Assembly (NCBI RefSeq): GCF_910592395.1
Contig: NC_088313.1
Coordinates: forward strand, 17,252,437 to 17,316,436
Length of the DNA: 64,000 bases
Direction of reading: 5' to 3'
Source: Lineus longissimus
Taxonomy: Eukaryota; Nemertea; Pilidiophora; Heteronemertea; Lineidae
Below, piece by piece: positions 1 to 16,687 of this stretch. The stretch's first letter is position 1; each line of letters starts with the position of its first letter. Both the position numbers and the translations under genes were made by a program. The notes beneath the pieces were generated by a model, which saw only the letters and a program-made list of their open reading frames with translations, was not told the DNA's origin and made no database searches.

Positions 1-407
1 AACTGAAATTCAGCACCAGAGGCTATGTGATATAGGGGGTTATATGTACCAAGTTTCAAGTTCATAGCTTTAGTGGTTAAGAAACGTGCCATAGTTTACA
101 CTCTAACGGCCAATTTACGCCATATGACCTCTGTGAACTTGAAAAGTAGGTCAAATTAAAAACCCGTATGATATAAGATGTATATTTGCTATGAGTACCT
201 ACAACACAAGTTTCATCGAAAACAAGTCACTAATAAGCGAGATATCACACTTTTTAGATATCAACATTTGGCCCCCTGGTGGCCAAGTTGAGAATCAGAT
301 CGGACCGAAATTCAGTGTCAGAGGTCACCGGACCTAGGGGGTGCTGTGTACAAAGTTTTAAGTTCATAGCCCTGGCGGTTAAGAAACGTGCCACTGTTTT
401 TTAAATA

Positions 408-445
408 GGATACGACGACGGACGACGACGACGGACGACGGACAC
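408..445. repeat. GAC/GGAC microsatellite, copy 1
   Basis: An irregular run of GAC and GGAC triplets closes the partial first unit of the tandem array. The same element recurs one and two units further on, with different numbers of triplets. Confidence 0.85.
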
Positions 446-542
446 TGCGGTATTACATAAGACTCCCCTACAGTGAGCCAAAAATCAAGAAAATGTAAGA
501 TACAAGTCAGAAAAGACAAAAGGGAAAAGATAAAAAATAATA

Positions 543-660
543 AAATAAAAAAATATTTTTGGCCGTCCCTGACCGGGGTTTGAACTCACGACCTTTGGAT
601 TGCCACAACACGAAAAACACAAAACATGCAATTTCGGCCATATCTGTGTCTGCGTTGTGA
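543..660 (-). mobile_element. tRNA-derived SINE-like fragment, copy 1
   Basis: Read on the minus strand, 610-561 has the shape of the 3' half of a tRNA: an anticodon-arm-like stretch, then a T-arm-like 'gtgagttcaaacccc' close to a polymerase III B box, then an A/T-rich tail. A clear A box is not visible, so this is probably a truncated SINE captured inside the larger repeat unit. Confidence 0.55.
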
Positions 661-1545
661 CCTCTGTGACCTCGACAAGTAGGTCAAATTATAAACCCAT
701 ATGATATATGATGTATCCTTGCTATGAGTACCTACCACAAAAGTTTTATCGAAAACAAGTCATCAATAAGCGAGATATCACACTTTTTAGATATCCACAT
801 TCGACCCCCTGGTGGCCAAATTGAGAATCAGATCGGACCGATATTCAGCACAGGAGGTTATCTGATATAGGGGGTTATATGTACCAAGTTTCAAGTTCAT
901 AGCTGTGGCGGTTGAGAAACGTGCCATAGTTACGCTGAAACAGCCAATTTATGCCATTTGACCTCTGCAACCTTGAAAAGTAGGTCAAATTAAAAAATTG
1001 TACGATATATGATGTATCCTTTCTATGAGTACCCACCACGAAAGTTTTATTGAAAACAAGTTATTGATAAGCGAATTATCACACTTTTTAGGTATCCACA
1101 TTCGGCCCCCTGGTGGCCAAGTTGAGAATCAGATCAGACTGAAATTCAGCACCAGAGGTTATCTGGTATAGGGGGTTATATGTATTAAGTTTCAAGTTCA
1201 TAGCTGTGGAGGTTGAAAAACGTGCCATAGTTACACTGAAACAGCCAATTTACGCCATTTGACCTCTGTGACCTTGAAAAGTAGGTCAAATTAAAAACCC
1301 GTATGATATATGATGTATCCTTGCTATGAGTACCTACCACAAAAATTTTATTCCAAACAAGTCATTAATAAGCGAGATATCACACTTTTTAGATATCTAC
1401 ATTCGGCCCCCTGGTGGCCAAATTAAGAATCAGATCGGACCGAAATTTAGTGTCACAGGTCATCTGACCAAGGGAGTCCTGTGTACAAAGTTACAAGTTC
1501 ATAGGCTTAGCGGTTAAGAAACGTGCCACTGTTTTTGAAACAGGA

Positions 1546-1592
1546 TACGACGACGACGACGGACGACGACAGACGACGACGGACGACGGACA
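1546..1592. repeat. GAC/GGAC microsatellite, copy 2
   Basis: This is the second copy of the GAC-rich tract, in the same position of the repeat unit as the first but longer and with an 'agacgacgac' interruption. The length difference between otherwise near-identical units suggests slippage. Confidence 0.85.
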
Positions 1593-1689
1593 CTGCGGTA
1601 TTGTAAAGACTCCCCTACGGTGAGCCAAAAATCAAGAAAATGTAAGGTACAAGTCAGAAAAGACAAAAGTGAAAAGATAAAAAAAATAA

Positions 1690-1808
1690 TAAAATAAAAA
1701 AAATATTTTTGGCCGTCCTTGACCGGGGTTTGAACTCACGACCTTTGGATTGCCACAACACGAAAAACACGAAACATGCAATTTCGGCCATATCTGTGTC
1801 TGCGTTGT
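1690..1808 (-). mobile_element. tRNA-derived SINE-like fragment, copy 2
   Basis: This copy is almost identical to the fragment 1147 bp upstream, including the T-arm-like stretch at about 1711-1761 (minus strand) and the A/T-rich tail. It was duplicated with the whole array unit rather than inserted independently. Confidence 0.55.
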
Positions 1809-2692
1809 GACCTCTGTGACCTTGACAAGTAGGTCAAATTAAAAACCCATATGATATATGATGTATCCTTGCTATGAGTACCTACCACAAAAGTTTTATC
1901 GAAAACAAGTCATCAAGCGAGATATCACACTTTTTAGATATCCACATTCGACCCCCTGGTGGCCAAATTGAGAATCAGATCGGACCGATATTCAGCACAA
2001 GACGTTATCTGATATAGGGGGTTATATGTACCAAGTTTCAAGTTCATAGCTGTGGCGGTTGAGAAACGTGCCATAGTTACACTGAAACAGCCAATTTATG
2101 CCATTTGACCTCTGCAACCTTGAAAAGTAGGTCAAATTAAAAACCCGTACGATATATGATGTATCCTTGCTATTAGTACCCACCACGAAAGTTTTATTGA
2201 AAACAAGTTATTGATAAGCGAATTATCACACTTTTTAGGTATCCACATTCGGCCCCCTGGTGGCCAAGTTGAGAATCAGATCAGACCGAAATTCAGCACC
2301 AGAGGTTATCTGGTATAGGGGGTTATATGTACTAAGTTTCAAGTTCATAGCTGTGGAGGTTGAAAAACGTGCCATAGTTACACTGAAACAGCCAATTTAC
2401 GCCATTTGACCTCTGTGACCTTGAAAAGTAGGTCAAATTAAAAACCCGTATGATATATGATGTACCCTTGCTATGAGTACCTACCACAAAAATTTCATTC
2501 CAAACAAGTTATTAATAAGCGAGATATCACACTTTTTAGATATCTACATTCGGCCCCCTGGTGGCCAAATTAAGAATCAGATCGGACCGAAATTTAGTGT
2601 CACAGGTCATCTGACCAAGGGAGTCCTGTGTACAAAGTTACAAGTTCATAGGCTTAGCGGTTAAGAAACGTGCCACTGTTTTTGAAACAGGA

Positions 2693-2737
2693 TACGACGA
2701 CGACGGACGACGACGGACGACGACGGACGACGGACAC
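2693..2737. repeat. GAC/GGAC microsatellite, copy 3
   Basis: This is the last GAC-rich tract, close to the right edge of the tandem array. It is followed by the shared 'cactgcggt...actcccctac' tail, and the array ends about 40 bp later. Confidence 0.85.
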
Positions 2738-2776
2738 TGCGGTGTTGTATAGACTCCCCTACGGTGAGCCAAAAAG

Positions 2777-5700
2777 TCTACAATAGGGAAATGAACAACA
2801 AGTCCGTATCAACCTGTCACATATTCCCAAGATAAATTTTTACCCAGTTTAACAGTCCTCCCCATCTCCCAGGATTATTCCATAACCAAGGGACGAGTGC
2901 TTGCATACAACTGGTGTGCTAAAGTCCTTCACAAAATGGTCGCGGGCAGATGTCAAAACCCATGGATGGGCGTCGACTCAGTTTGTCACACGCAAGATCA
3001 CATCAATAATCCTGATGGTGACCATGGCCAACTTCATCTAGCCTTAAAAGATGAGATCAGGGACAATCATATCAAATCATCAGGGAAGCTTCCAGGGAGA
3101 TTCCCGCAGTCAGATTGAAGTAGGCAATTACTAGTATAGATGTTTGTAATATTTATATTTTATTGACAAGAAAAGCTCTGGACATGATTCGTTTATGCCA
3201 TGTACATAATGGGAGGAAAGGATAGAAAAGGCACCAAGCTTAACCCATTCATTGAAATTGGCATCTGATTTATACTTCAGCAAAATGTCCTCTGAATTGA
3301 TTTTAAAGTGGATCCATTATTTGGCCAATATGACTGTGCCCAGGTTGAAGTTAAGAGCACAAAAATATGCCAATTTCAACCAACAGAATGGCTTGCTTGT
3401 ATAACCCCACCACTGGCAGTAGAGCTTTAGGTCCTACACCAATTTAGTGTTACATCTACACATGTACATCTATATACAGTCATAATGAGAGACCAACCAT
3501 GATTGGAAACCAGTCTGCAAATGTCTCCAGAGAAATTCAGATGTTAAAAACCCAAATACGTCAGAAGCAGAGAAAACAATTATTTGCTTCAATAGTGCAT
3601 AAACATTAACACAGATAGATTGATACAAATGGTACAAGCTTCGCGAAGAAAAGTGATTCACAATTCACCCTTGTCATGTAACAAGCTATCTTCTTAACAT
3701 GTTGTATTGTACATGTACATGTAGTTGTCTTTAAACAGAAGTCTCCATGAATGTACTTCACAAGTAATGCAAAACAACAACAGAGAAGGGACAATAGGGT
3801 AACAGCTAAACTATGACCGCCGCCACGTGGTGTCAACTGTCACTAGGATATTCACTGATGTGACAGCGTGATGTCAATTTTGTCTGAACAACGTCATTTT
3901 GACGCATACCCTAGTGAAAATTGGCACCTCTCGATACCAATAGGATGCTGATACCCCATTCTGATATACATGTATTAACAGTACAATCATCACAACACAC
4001 ACTTGAAATTGGACCATTCATAGAAGGGGAGAATTTGTGCATTCTTGATGTATTTTAGAAACAGAGACTTCGTAGTTCAGACACGACAAGCAAAAGACGT
4101 AAGGGGCAGTTGACGACAAATCATATCATGATCCTTTCCTGATCACTGCAAGGAAGGTCGAACCAAATACATGCAATAGCCTCTTTGATCAGTGGGGAAA
4201 AAATGCCTCAGTCCTCAAGCAACAAGCTTCAACCCGGAGGGTCATCCAAATGACATGGCCCAAATCATCAGCTGTACAAGGATAACAAATGTCATGGCTA
4301 GGATAAGGTTGATCAATAAGGTCCATCTTAGGAGAATTTATCCATTGCTACACCAGATTTAGTAACGAACTGTTCACTGTTGCTCAATGAACATGAGCCA
4401 AAGTTGTCTTGATCCTACATGAATTCTATGAAAGTGTGATTGAACATCTCAAAATTCTCAATCATGGAAAAGGTACAAAAACCAAGCACAAATCAAACTA
4501 ATTCATGTAAACAAATTATCCTAATTTACCCTAGAGAATTAGTTCCCCATCTAGCTGCTTCACTCAGCACTGCAACAGGCAGGGGCTATAGAAAATCTCC
4601 CCTTCTTTTCCAACCTAAACATCAAATTGTAAAGGCCACATAATCAAAATAGTCATTAGTTCAATCATGTACATGTAGGCTGGATGGTAACCTTTCCTCT
4701 AGGGTAATTGCAAACTACAAGCCCTGATTATCTATTGTTGGCAGTGAAACTAATTCCTAAACTCCAAAGCACCCTACAGGGTGTCCAGAAAACAACCCAG
4801 ATAAATCTGCCAAGATCAGAACTGAAAGCTACATGGATGAATCACCAAAGCAGTGAAAACAAAGGGGTTCATTTTTGTTTTTACCAGCAGGTATTCATAA
4901 GAATTTTGATCTATTCAAAAGTACTTCAAACGGACTATGCACTATTTTGTCGAATGACAAGTTTCTGCATTATTTCCATTTTCCCTAAATCTTTCTATCA
5001 TGTGTGTCACTCACCAGATCTGTCAACAAATCATTTTTACTCTATTCTAAAGCATGACCAGTAGCTGTACAAAGAAACCCATTAAAGACATTATTTCCCC
5101 TGATATGGAATACATGTACTTTGAAAATCTGTACTGTTGTAATGGCACCCTAGGTATGCGGCAAAAAAATGGAAAAGCTTTCAATTCAATTTATTTACAT
5201 GTACTGTATGTGTTCTCTAAAAGGTCACCAAGACAAGCTTGAAAGAGATGTACCATTATTACATAGATTTTGCAACTTCAGGGAAAAAATTTGGAAATCA
5301 TATTTTTTTACAAAGCAGTCCTTCCTTAGTATAAGGATAAGCAAAACAGACTACATGTATTGTCATTGACTCATTTTCATTTTCAGAAAATGTTTCATTA
5401 CATGTATTAGTAAAACATATATACATAACATGCTAGCATTCAATATATTAGCTGGCCTAGGCTATCAATAGCGCACAAGTTTGCCAGCTCAATTTATTGA
5501 ACAATAAATAAATTTCTTAGCAACTGCCAAGCGTGCAGCAGACCAACTCCATGAAACAAAGGTCCAAGTTGAAACGTCCTCCCAATGTCCCATCTACTAG
5601 TAATGATCCCAGAACATAACCCCACAGCTCCTGTACATTCTGGTACACATGCAAATGCACTGCCAGCTTCTAACATTAAGCCAACTCACCAACTATGTGA

Positions 5701-6074
5701 GTGCCTGTCTAGATGTAAGATACAGAATAGCCAAGTGGGTCAACCGAGGACAGAAGGCATTGATGTTGGAGGGCAGTACCAGTAGGAAACTAGCATGGAG
5801 AGGTATTCTCTACACACACTCTAATGTCTCTAAGGAACACTACAAAGTACATGTAGACCATGTGCATAGAATGTACAGAAGCTGGGCAAACTACCCTGAT
5901 CATGTTATCAGTAGCCCAGAGTTCAAGTTTGACTGGAATAACCCACATAGGCACACTAAGATAGCACTAGATCCCCTCCCATCCCTGCACAGTCCAGGGA
6001 AAAAGAAATGCTGTCTCTGCTTAACATCCCATAATAGTAATCGCCATGGTGATACTTCGTTGACCCAATCATCC
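2777..6074. other. Intergenic and ACTR1 3'-flank sequence, no gene seen
   Basis: This stretch holds several short open frames, the longest 160 codons at 5649-6131 on the plus strand, but none shows a recognisable domain and none is supported by splice structure. The part next to 6074 should be ACTR1 3' untranslated region. The stretch contains many copies of the palindrome TACATGTA (for example near 3713, 4673, 5110, 5353, 5399 and 5852). Confidence 0.6.
5493..5498 (-). terminator. Candidate poly(A) signal for ACTR1
   Basis: AATAAA occurs on the minus strand about 580 bp past the ACTR1 stop codon. It is a candidate only; other A/T-rich hexamers lie further downstream. Confidence 0.3.
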
Positions 6075-11379
<5,305 letters not shown>

Positions 11380-11993
11380 ATTGTGGATATTTCCACTTTT
11401 AATCGACAGAAAAAATCAGATTCTGCTTTTTCAGCCAGCATTCAGGGAGTGGTCACGGGCATAACTTCCGGTACGTCTTTTTGTGTGATTTAGACTAGAA
11501 ATACACACTACATGGTAAATTCATTACAGCAGATATTTTTTGTTTATTTTTAAAAAATAAATGTGATACAAAACTTATTTTATACTGGGCTAATTGAAGT
11601 CTTCCTGTGTGGCCAGGACGGTCCACACGTACCACTCGGAATTCCATTGATGATGTCATAACGTCATAATGGTGTTCCCGAAGCTATTTATAGATGCATA
11701 AACATAGCCGCCACGATACCTCCTTGAAACACTCTTGATCTTCTTCTGCTTAATTGGCTGTTCTTACCAGTATTTGCCTTCCCTCCCCAGTAACTTATCA
11801 TAATTTTGTACGGCACATTTTATGGAATGTATTTATCTAAACTATTTCAGGAGTTTCGAAAGAAACTTATATTTAAATGTTTCGGTTTTAGAAAAGTCAA
11901 AATTTAACAGCTTTTGTAAGATTTTCTTTACATTCTTCCCTTTTTAGCTGGGAGGGCAAACAGAAATCACAACCACCCAATCAGCCCAGAAAG
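11380..11993. promoter_or_regulatory. Shared upstream region of divergent ACTR1 and SUFU
   Basis: The two start codons are 614 bp apart on opposite strands, so both core promoters must fit here unless an untranslated exon lies elsewhere. An ETS/GABP-like CTTCCGGT lies near 11465. CRE-like half sites (TGATGTCA and AACGTCAT) lie near 11650-11670. ETS and CREB sites are common in housekeeping bidirectional promoters. The motifs were read by eye. Confidence 0.55.
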
Positions 11994-14900
11994 ATGGAGG
12001 AAAGAGAAGGGATTCTGGCTCAAACCTTCCCTCAAATGCCTGTTTCAGTCACCCCACCAGGACTGGAGGCAATATATTCAGCATGTAGACGCTTATACCC
12101 AGACCAGGTTAATCCCCTTCAAGTCACAGCGGTGATGAAATACTGGTAATATCCCGATTTCTGCAGAAATTCATTTTCTTTTTGACAAGAAGTAACTTTT
12201 TTGGTACAGTGTGTGCCAAAAGAAATCACACGCAATTTTAGATAATCATATGATTATAGGGGTTATTGTGTATGGTTATTGTGTATGACTTGCATGACGG
12301 TATGACAGACAATATCAGAAAATGCAAATGACGTCGCCATCACTTGGGAAATTCCACCTCGGCACCCATGCAGACAATGATGAGACATCACAGACTCGAC
12401 AGCGATGTCATCGCCATCAGTCGACCATGACCGGCCATGTATTACATGATGTAAGTTAGACTCTATCCAGGCTGCAGTGGCATCTTGACCTAATGCAGTT
12501 CCTTTTTCTGTTTCCAATTTAATACCGTGTTACACTGTGTATGAATTACTTTCAGGCGAGGAGGACCAGATCCCTTAGACTACATCAGTATGTATGCGAA
12601 CCCTGGCGACGCCAGCCTCAATGTCCCCCCTCACTGGCACTATGTTAGTTTTGGGCTGTCTGATCTCCATGGTGATGGAAGAGTCCATGAGTAAGTAGCT
12701 TTAAAGGGTGCTCATTTCTTTGAGGGCTGAATTGGTTGGCCTCACCATACCTTTGTATTGTTATTTGACATGTTGTAATAAAAAGAAAGTTCAGTCTACA
12801 GCCTGAACTGAAGTAAAACTGTGTGATAAGTGTCTGGTTAGCCTCTCTTATCAATTTGGGATCAATATCACTTGGCAACCCAAACATGCTTCGGATGTTC
12901 AAGGGACTGAATCTGGCATGTGTTTTCCTAATGCAACAATTTTTGTAAATGTCACTCTCTTCGAATGTCTCTTAGTCTTTTAACATCCTACGACATCTCT
13001 TGTTTCAGAGGCACTGGGGAAAATGGCATTAGTGGGTTCGGCTTTGAATTGACGATGAGGTTGAAACGTGAGACTGGAGAGACGGCGCCACCTACATGGC
13101 CTGCTTCACTAATGCAAGCTTTGGCAAGATACGTCTTTCAGTCAGGTACAAATCATCTCCCAGTCGAATTGAAACCAGTCTTATTCATGCGCTCGCAGTC
13201 CTCTGGCCATTTTCATTGAGGAAACATGTGCTGACAGTGACAAAGAGATGAGAGTAGGCTAGATTACCAGTCGGCCAAGGATCCCTGTTTTGCAAGTTGT
13301 TACTGATTCGGGAAGTTTCACCCCTGTATTCCACAAAAGGCTACTCTAAGCTGGGAAATGTTCATGGCCATTTTAATTTTCTGTTTTGTATAAGTGAAAC
13401 TTTTGTGTACTTGTAATAAAGATTTTAAGTTCTGTAGATTACCTGTTCTTATCAAATTGGTTTCATTTCCAGATAATACCTTGTGTTGTGGCGACCATGT
13501 TCCCTGGCACAGTCCTTTGGATGGGTCAGAGTCTCGGATACAACATATGGTAATGGCAGAAGATCCTCAGTTGAAGATGATACAAACTCCTTTTGGATCT
13601 GTAAACTTTGTGCAGGTGAGAATAATGCAAAATCTTGTATTTCTTCCTAACACTTTATAAACTTAGTATGCAAAATATTGACCGTAGATAAAATGCCATA
13701 ATCAACTTTTGATATTTTTTCAGATTGTTGGTGTATGTGCTGAAGAAATCAAAGCTGCACAGCATTGGAATGGTGCAGGAGTAATTGAGTTATTGAAGAG
13801 TCAGCCTGTGTGAGTAGAAGTTCTTTCCTCTCCAGCTAATGCAAAAACAATTATCTGCTTTTCCTCATAACAATTCATATAAGTTTGAAATCGAGTTTTA
13901 AACTTTTTTCGAGCATGAAGTGTTCAGCTCTAGGCTGCAAGAAAGACTTCAGAAGTCAGTAATTTGTTGATTGTTGAAAATTCTTGTTTGCAGAGCTGGT
14001 GGTCCATGGCTTATATCCAGTATGAGACGAGGCGAGACGATTTTTGAAATTGATCCTCAGTTACAGGTTTGTAATTTTGAAAAAAACCTTCTTTAGTTTA
14101 AATACATCTCAAAGATATTAAGACACTGACACATTACTTATAACCTTGGGCAAGTCACTCTATTATGTTGCTTGCCATGTCCTTTGAAACTTTCAACTTC
14201 TGAAGAATATTAGTCCACTACCTTCTGATCAGAATCATGTTTTCAGGCCAGTAACTTGCATTGTTGAGCACATAGAGTGACACTTGTTCAAGCAGCCCTA
14301 CAAGTATGATTTGATCATTTAGTGTCCTTTTTCCGCAGGAGAGAGTGGATCATGGCATCGAGGCCGAAGGCTCCAACCTGAGCGGTGTGAGCAGCAAATG
14401 TAGCTGGGAGGAAGGCGAAGGTCAGAATGAAGAGAATAAAGATAAAGAGAACAGGGTCTTGGTGGAGGGAGATCGCAGGGGTAGCACTGAAACTGTAGAT
14501 AGGCCTCGCATCTCAGCTTTTGGTAAGGCATCCTTCTTGTAGTGTGTGCAGCCTGAGGATGGGAAGTGAACAAATTTGAAAATCGTCCCAGGAAATTTGC
14601 TTCAGATCAAATTAGACTTTGTCTTGTTTGACAGATGTTTCCATATCTTGAATCCTCCTCATTGTGCACATACTCAATTACCTCTTTTTAGGCAACTTAA
14701 TCCTCTGATTCTATGCAAGTGTCTTTTCTAGATTATGTTTTCCCTGTCTGCCTTCTTCAATTTCAAATGCTTACCCAAATGTATGTATTGGGTTCTGTGA
14801 ATATTTACCATTACTACCAGGGGTTGGTAACAGAGCTGGTCATCATCTAACACTGCATGTAGTTTTAACATGGCTGGAATGTTTTAAGTCTTTGCGTCTT

Positions 14901-16687
14901 GAAACAAAAGATCATTGGCACATTCCATGGCTGTTAATTACAGGTTGTATATTCAATAACATTATGGTTTATCATGGTATTGATAATAGTGGGCTGTCAT
15001 CAAAACCTCTGTTTGCCCTATTCGCAATGCTTCCTAACTTTAATACCCAATATACTGTGTTGTGTGATTCACATTACTTGCATTTTGTACCTTTTTGCCC
15101 ATTTTGAAGAATATTGGGCTCGGGTTTTGAAAATTTGGATGCCTCTTCTTTGGCTCTGAGGAATCTGCTTAGTCCAGATACAGGATTCTGAGTCGAGCAC
15201 AAAACATCACACCATTGATATTGCATTGATGATTTAGTTTGAAAAGGTCCATGTCTAAATTCGCTTTCAGAATCGGAACAAATCAAAGCTGCATTGAAGA
15301 AAGGATTGAGTACAGCCAAACCACCACTACCGCCCATTAAATCAGATACTCTTGATCCCCATGATAATACACACAGAGAACAGTAAGTAGAAATACACTC
15401 TTCTGGTACCAGGACAATCAATCCCTGTTTGGCAGGTTAGCATGCTAAGTTGATTCACTTGAGATAATCCTATGACTAAAAGCATCCAGCTGAATATTTG
15501 TCAGTTTTGACAATCTATATAAAGTACATGTTGAACCTTTCTCTTGTAGTCACCCCCTTGGAACTGACAGATGCTCTCCTTAAGGAGAAATTGGGGTCAA
15601 ATTATATAGAATTGACCAATTTGAGATGAAAATCAGTGTCCCTTATAGAAAGAGTGTCATACTAACAGGTGTTCGCTGAGGGAGATATTTGATGTTGGAC
15701 CACTCCTTGTAATTGATCTTACTTATCTTTAGTTCACGGGACAATTCGAGAAAAGAATCCTTCGATAGTAACGGTAGTGGTGATGGTCCCACAGAGCTGC
15801 TGAGAACCAGGGTGATTGAGTCGATCAATCTCAAGTTTAACTTGGAGGCAGGACAGTTGTTACCACTAGCATTGAGGTAAGAGGTCAAGTGATCGCCAAA
15901 TTTTCGCCATGCTATGTCAGCTGGAATCTCTTCTGGTGTTTAAACTTTTGCTTGTTATGAAAAGGCCTCATAGTTAGTTCAACACAGTTGCTTGCGTTGT
16001 ATTTGAAGTATGTTTTTCAGTCGTTATTGCATAGAACATAGCAACCCAATCAGCCAAGTAGATTTTGAAAGTGTAGACAAAATTTTGTCTATCAGGTTTT
16101 TTCGGGGTGATAATTGCCAAATTTATTTAAATTTTAGGGGCCGATTAAGGCATGGACGTCATTTTACGTTTAAAAGTGTGATGAACGATGTAGCTATAAC
16201 GCTAGTATCAACGAGTGTTGTCGGGTCCATAGCTGATGAGCAGCATCCCTTTGCTGCCCACGGACCATGGTTACATATTCTGATAGCAGAGGATTTTATT
16301 GAGGAGATGTTGAAAGATTTTGAATGCCTTTCCGAACCAAATGAGGTAAGACCAGCTAGTTCGTCGTCAACTGTTGCGATTGACATGTCTTAACAACTGC
16401 CGGTACCATTTTTAACACAGCAACAGTCCACATACCCAGTACATGTTTTGTCATCATCGAAGCATCGTATACCCTTGGCTGAAAGGCTGCACCTGGTAAT
16501 GAATTGCAATGTTATGCAACAAAATTTAATGCAGCTTGTTCTTTCCTGCCGAGTCATTTTGTGTGCCTTTCATATGCTTTATGTCTTTGTTACATTTCTT
16601 CTTCAGATTGACCTTCCAAAGGTATTCAGCTGGCCAGAAAGAAAGCTGTCAATCACTGTGATTCCAGAGGAAATCCCAAGAGGATAA
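11994..16687 (+). CDS. SUFU: SUFU, suppressor of fused, Hedgehog pathway inhibitor, 11 coding exons
   Basis: SUFU binds Gli/Ci transcription factors, holding them in the cytoplasm and favouring their processing to repressors. Exons: 11994-12145, 12556-12690, 13009-13145, 13473-13615, 13724-13809, 13994-14066, 14339-14522, 15271-15382, 15733-15876, 16138-16345, 16607-16687. They give 484 residues, the length I recall for human SUFU. The N-terminal SUFU domain spans roughly residues 20-240, with LEAIYSACRRLYPDQ, the WRGGPDPLDYISMY stretch, GISGFGFELTMRLKRE and DHVPWHSPLDG. A charged, low-complexity linker (about 250-355) separates it from the C-terminal domain, which carries RGRLRHGRHFTFKS and AAHGPWLHILIAEDF, and which ends after VFSWPERKLSI. 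All splice sites are GT-AG with phases that match. Exons 7-8 and the start of exon 9 encode the linker and diverge most from vertebrates. The ATG was chosen because it opens the only frame leading into the domain. Confidence 0.97.

Larger units (their letters stand above)
1..2776. repeat. Tandem array, 1147-bp unit with nested ~300-bp sub-repeats
   Basis: Near-identical blocks recur exactly 1147 bp apart (for example 483 and 1630, 1326 and 2473), giving two full units, about 483-1629 and 1630-2776, plus the tail of a third at 1-482. Inside each unit a ~300-bp sub-repeat starts near 723, 1025 and 1326 and again near 1869, 2171 and 2473; all sub-repeats share the text around 'gctatgagtacctaccac'. 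Each unit ends in a GAC-rich microsatellite and a short conserved tail ending 'gtgagccaaaaa'. The array stops abruptly at about 2776, where single-copy sequence begins. Two 63-codon frames at 1326 and 2473 are only the same repeat read twice and are not called as genes. The family is not one I can name. Confidence 0.9.

Noticed and set aside
543-660. A functional tRNA gene on the minus strand
   Set aside because: Only a T-arm-like half is visible, with no acceptor stem pairing and no A box, so a SINE fragment is the better call.
1326-2664. Two near-identical 63-codon frames
   Set aside because: They are the same sub-repeat in two array units; the frame is open by chance and duplicated.
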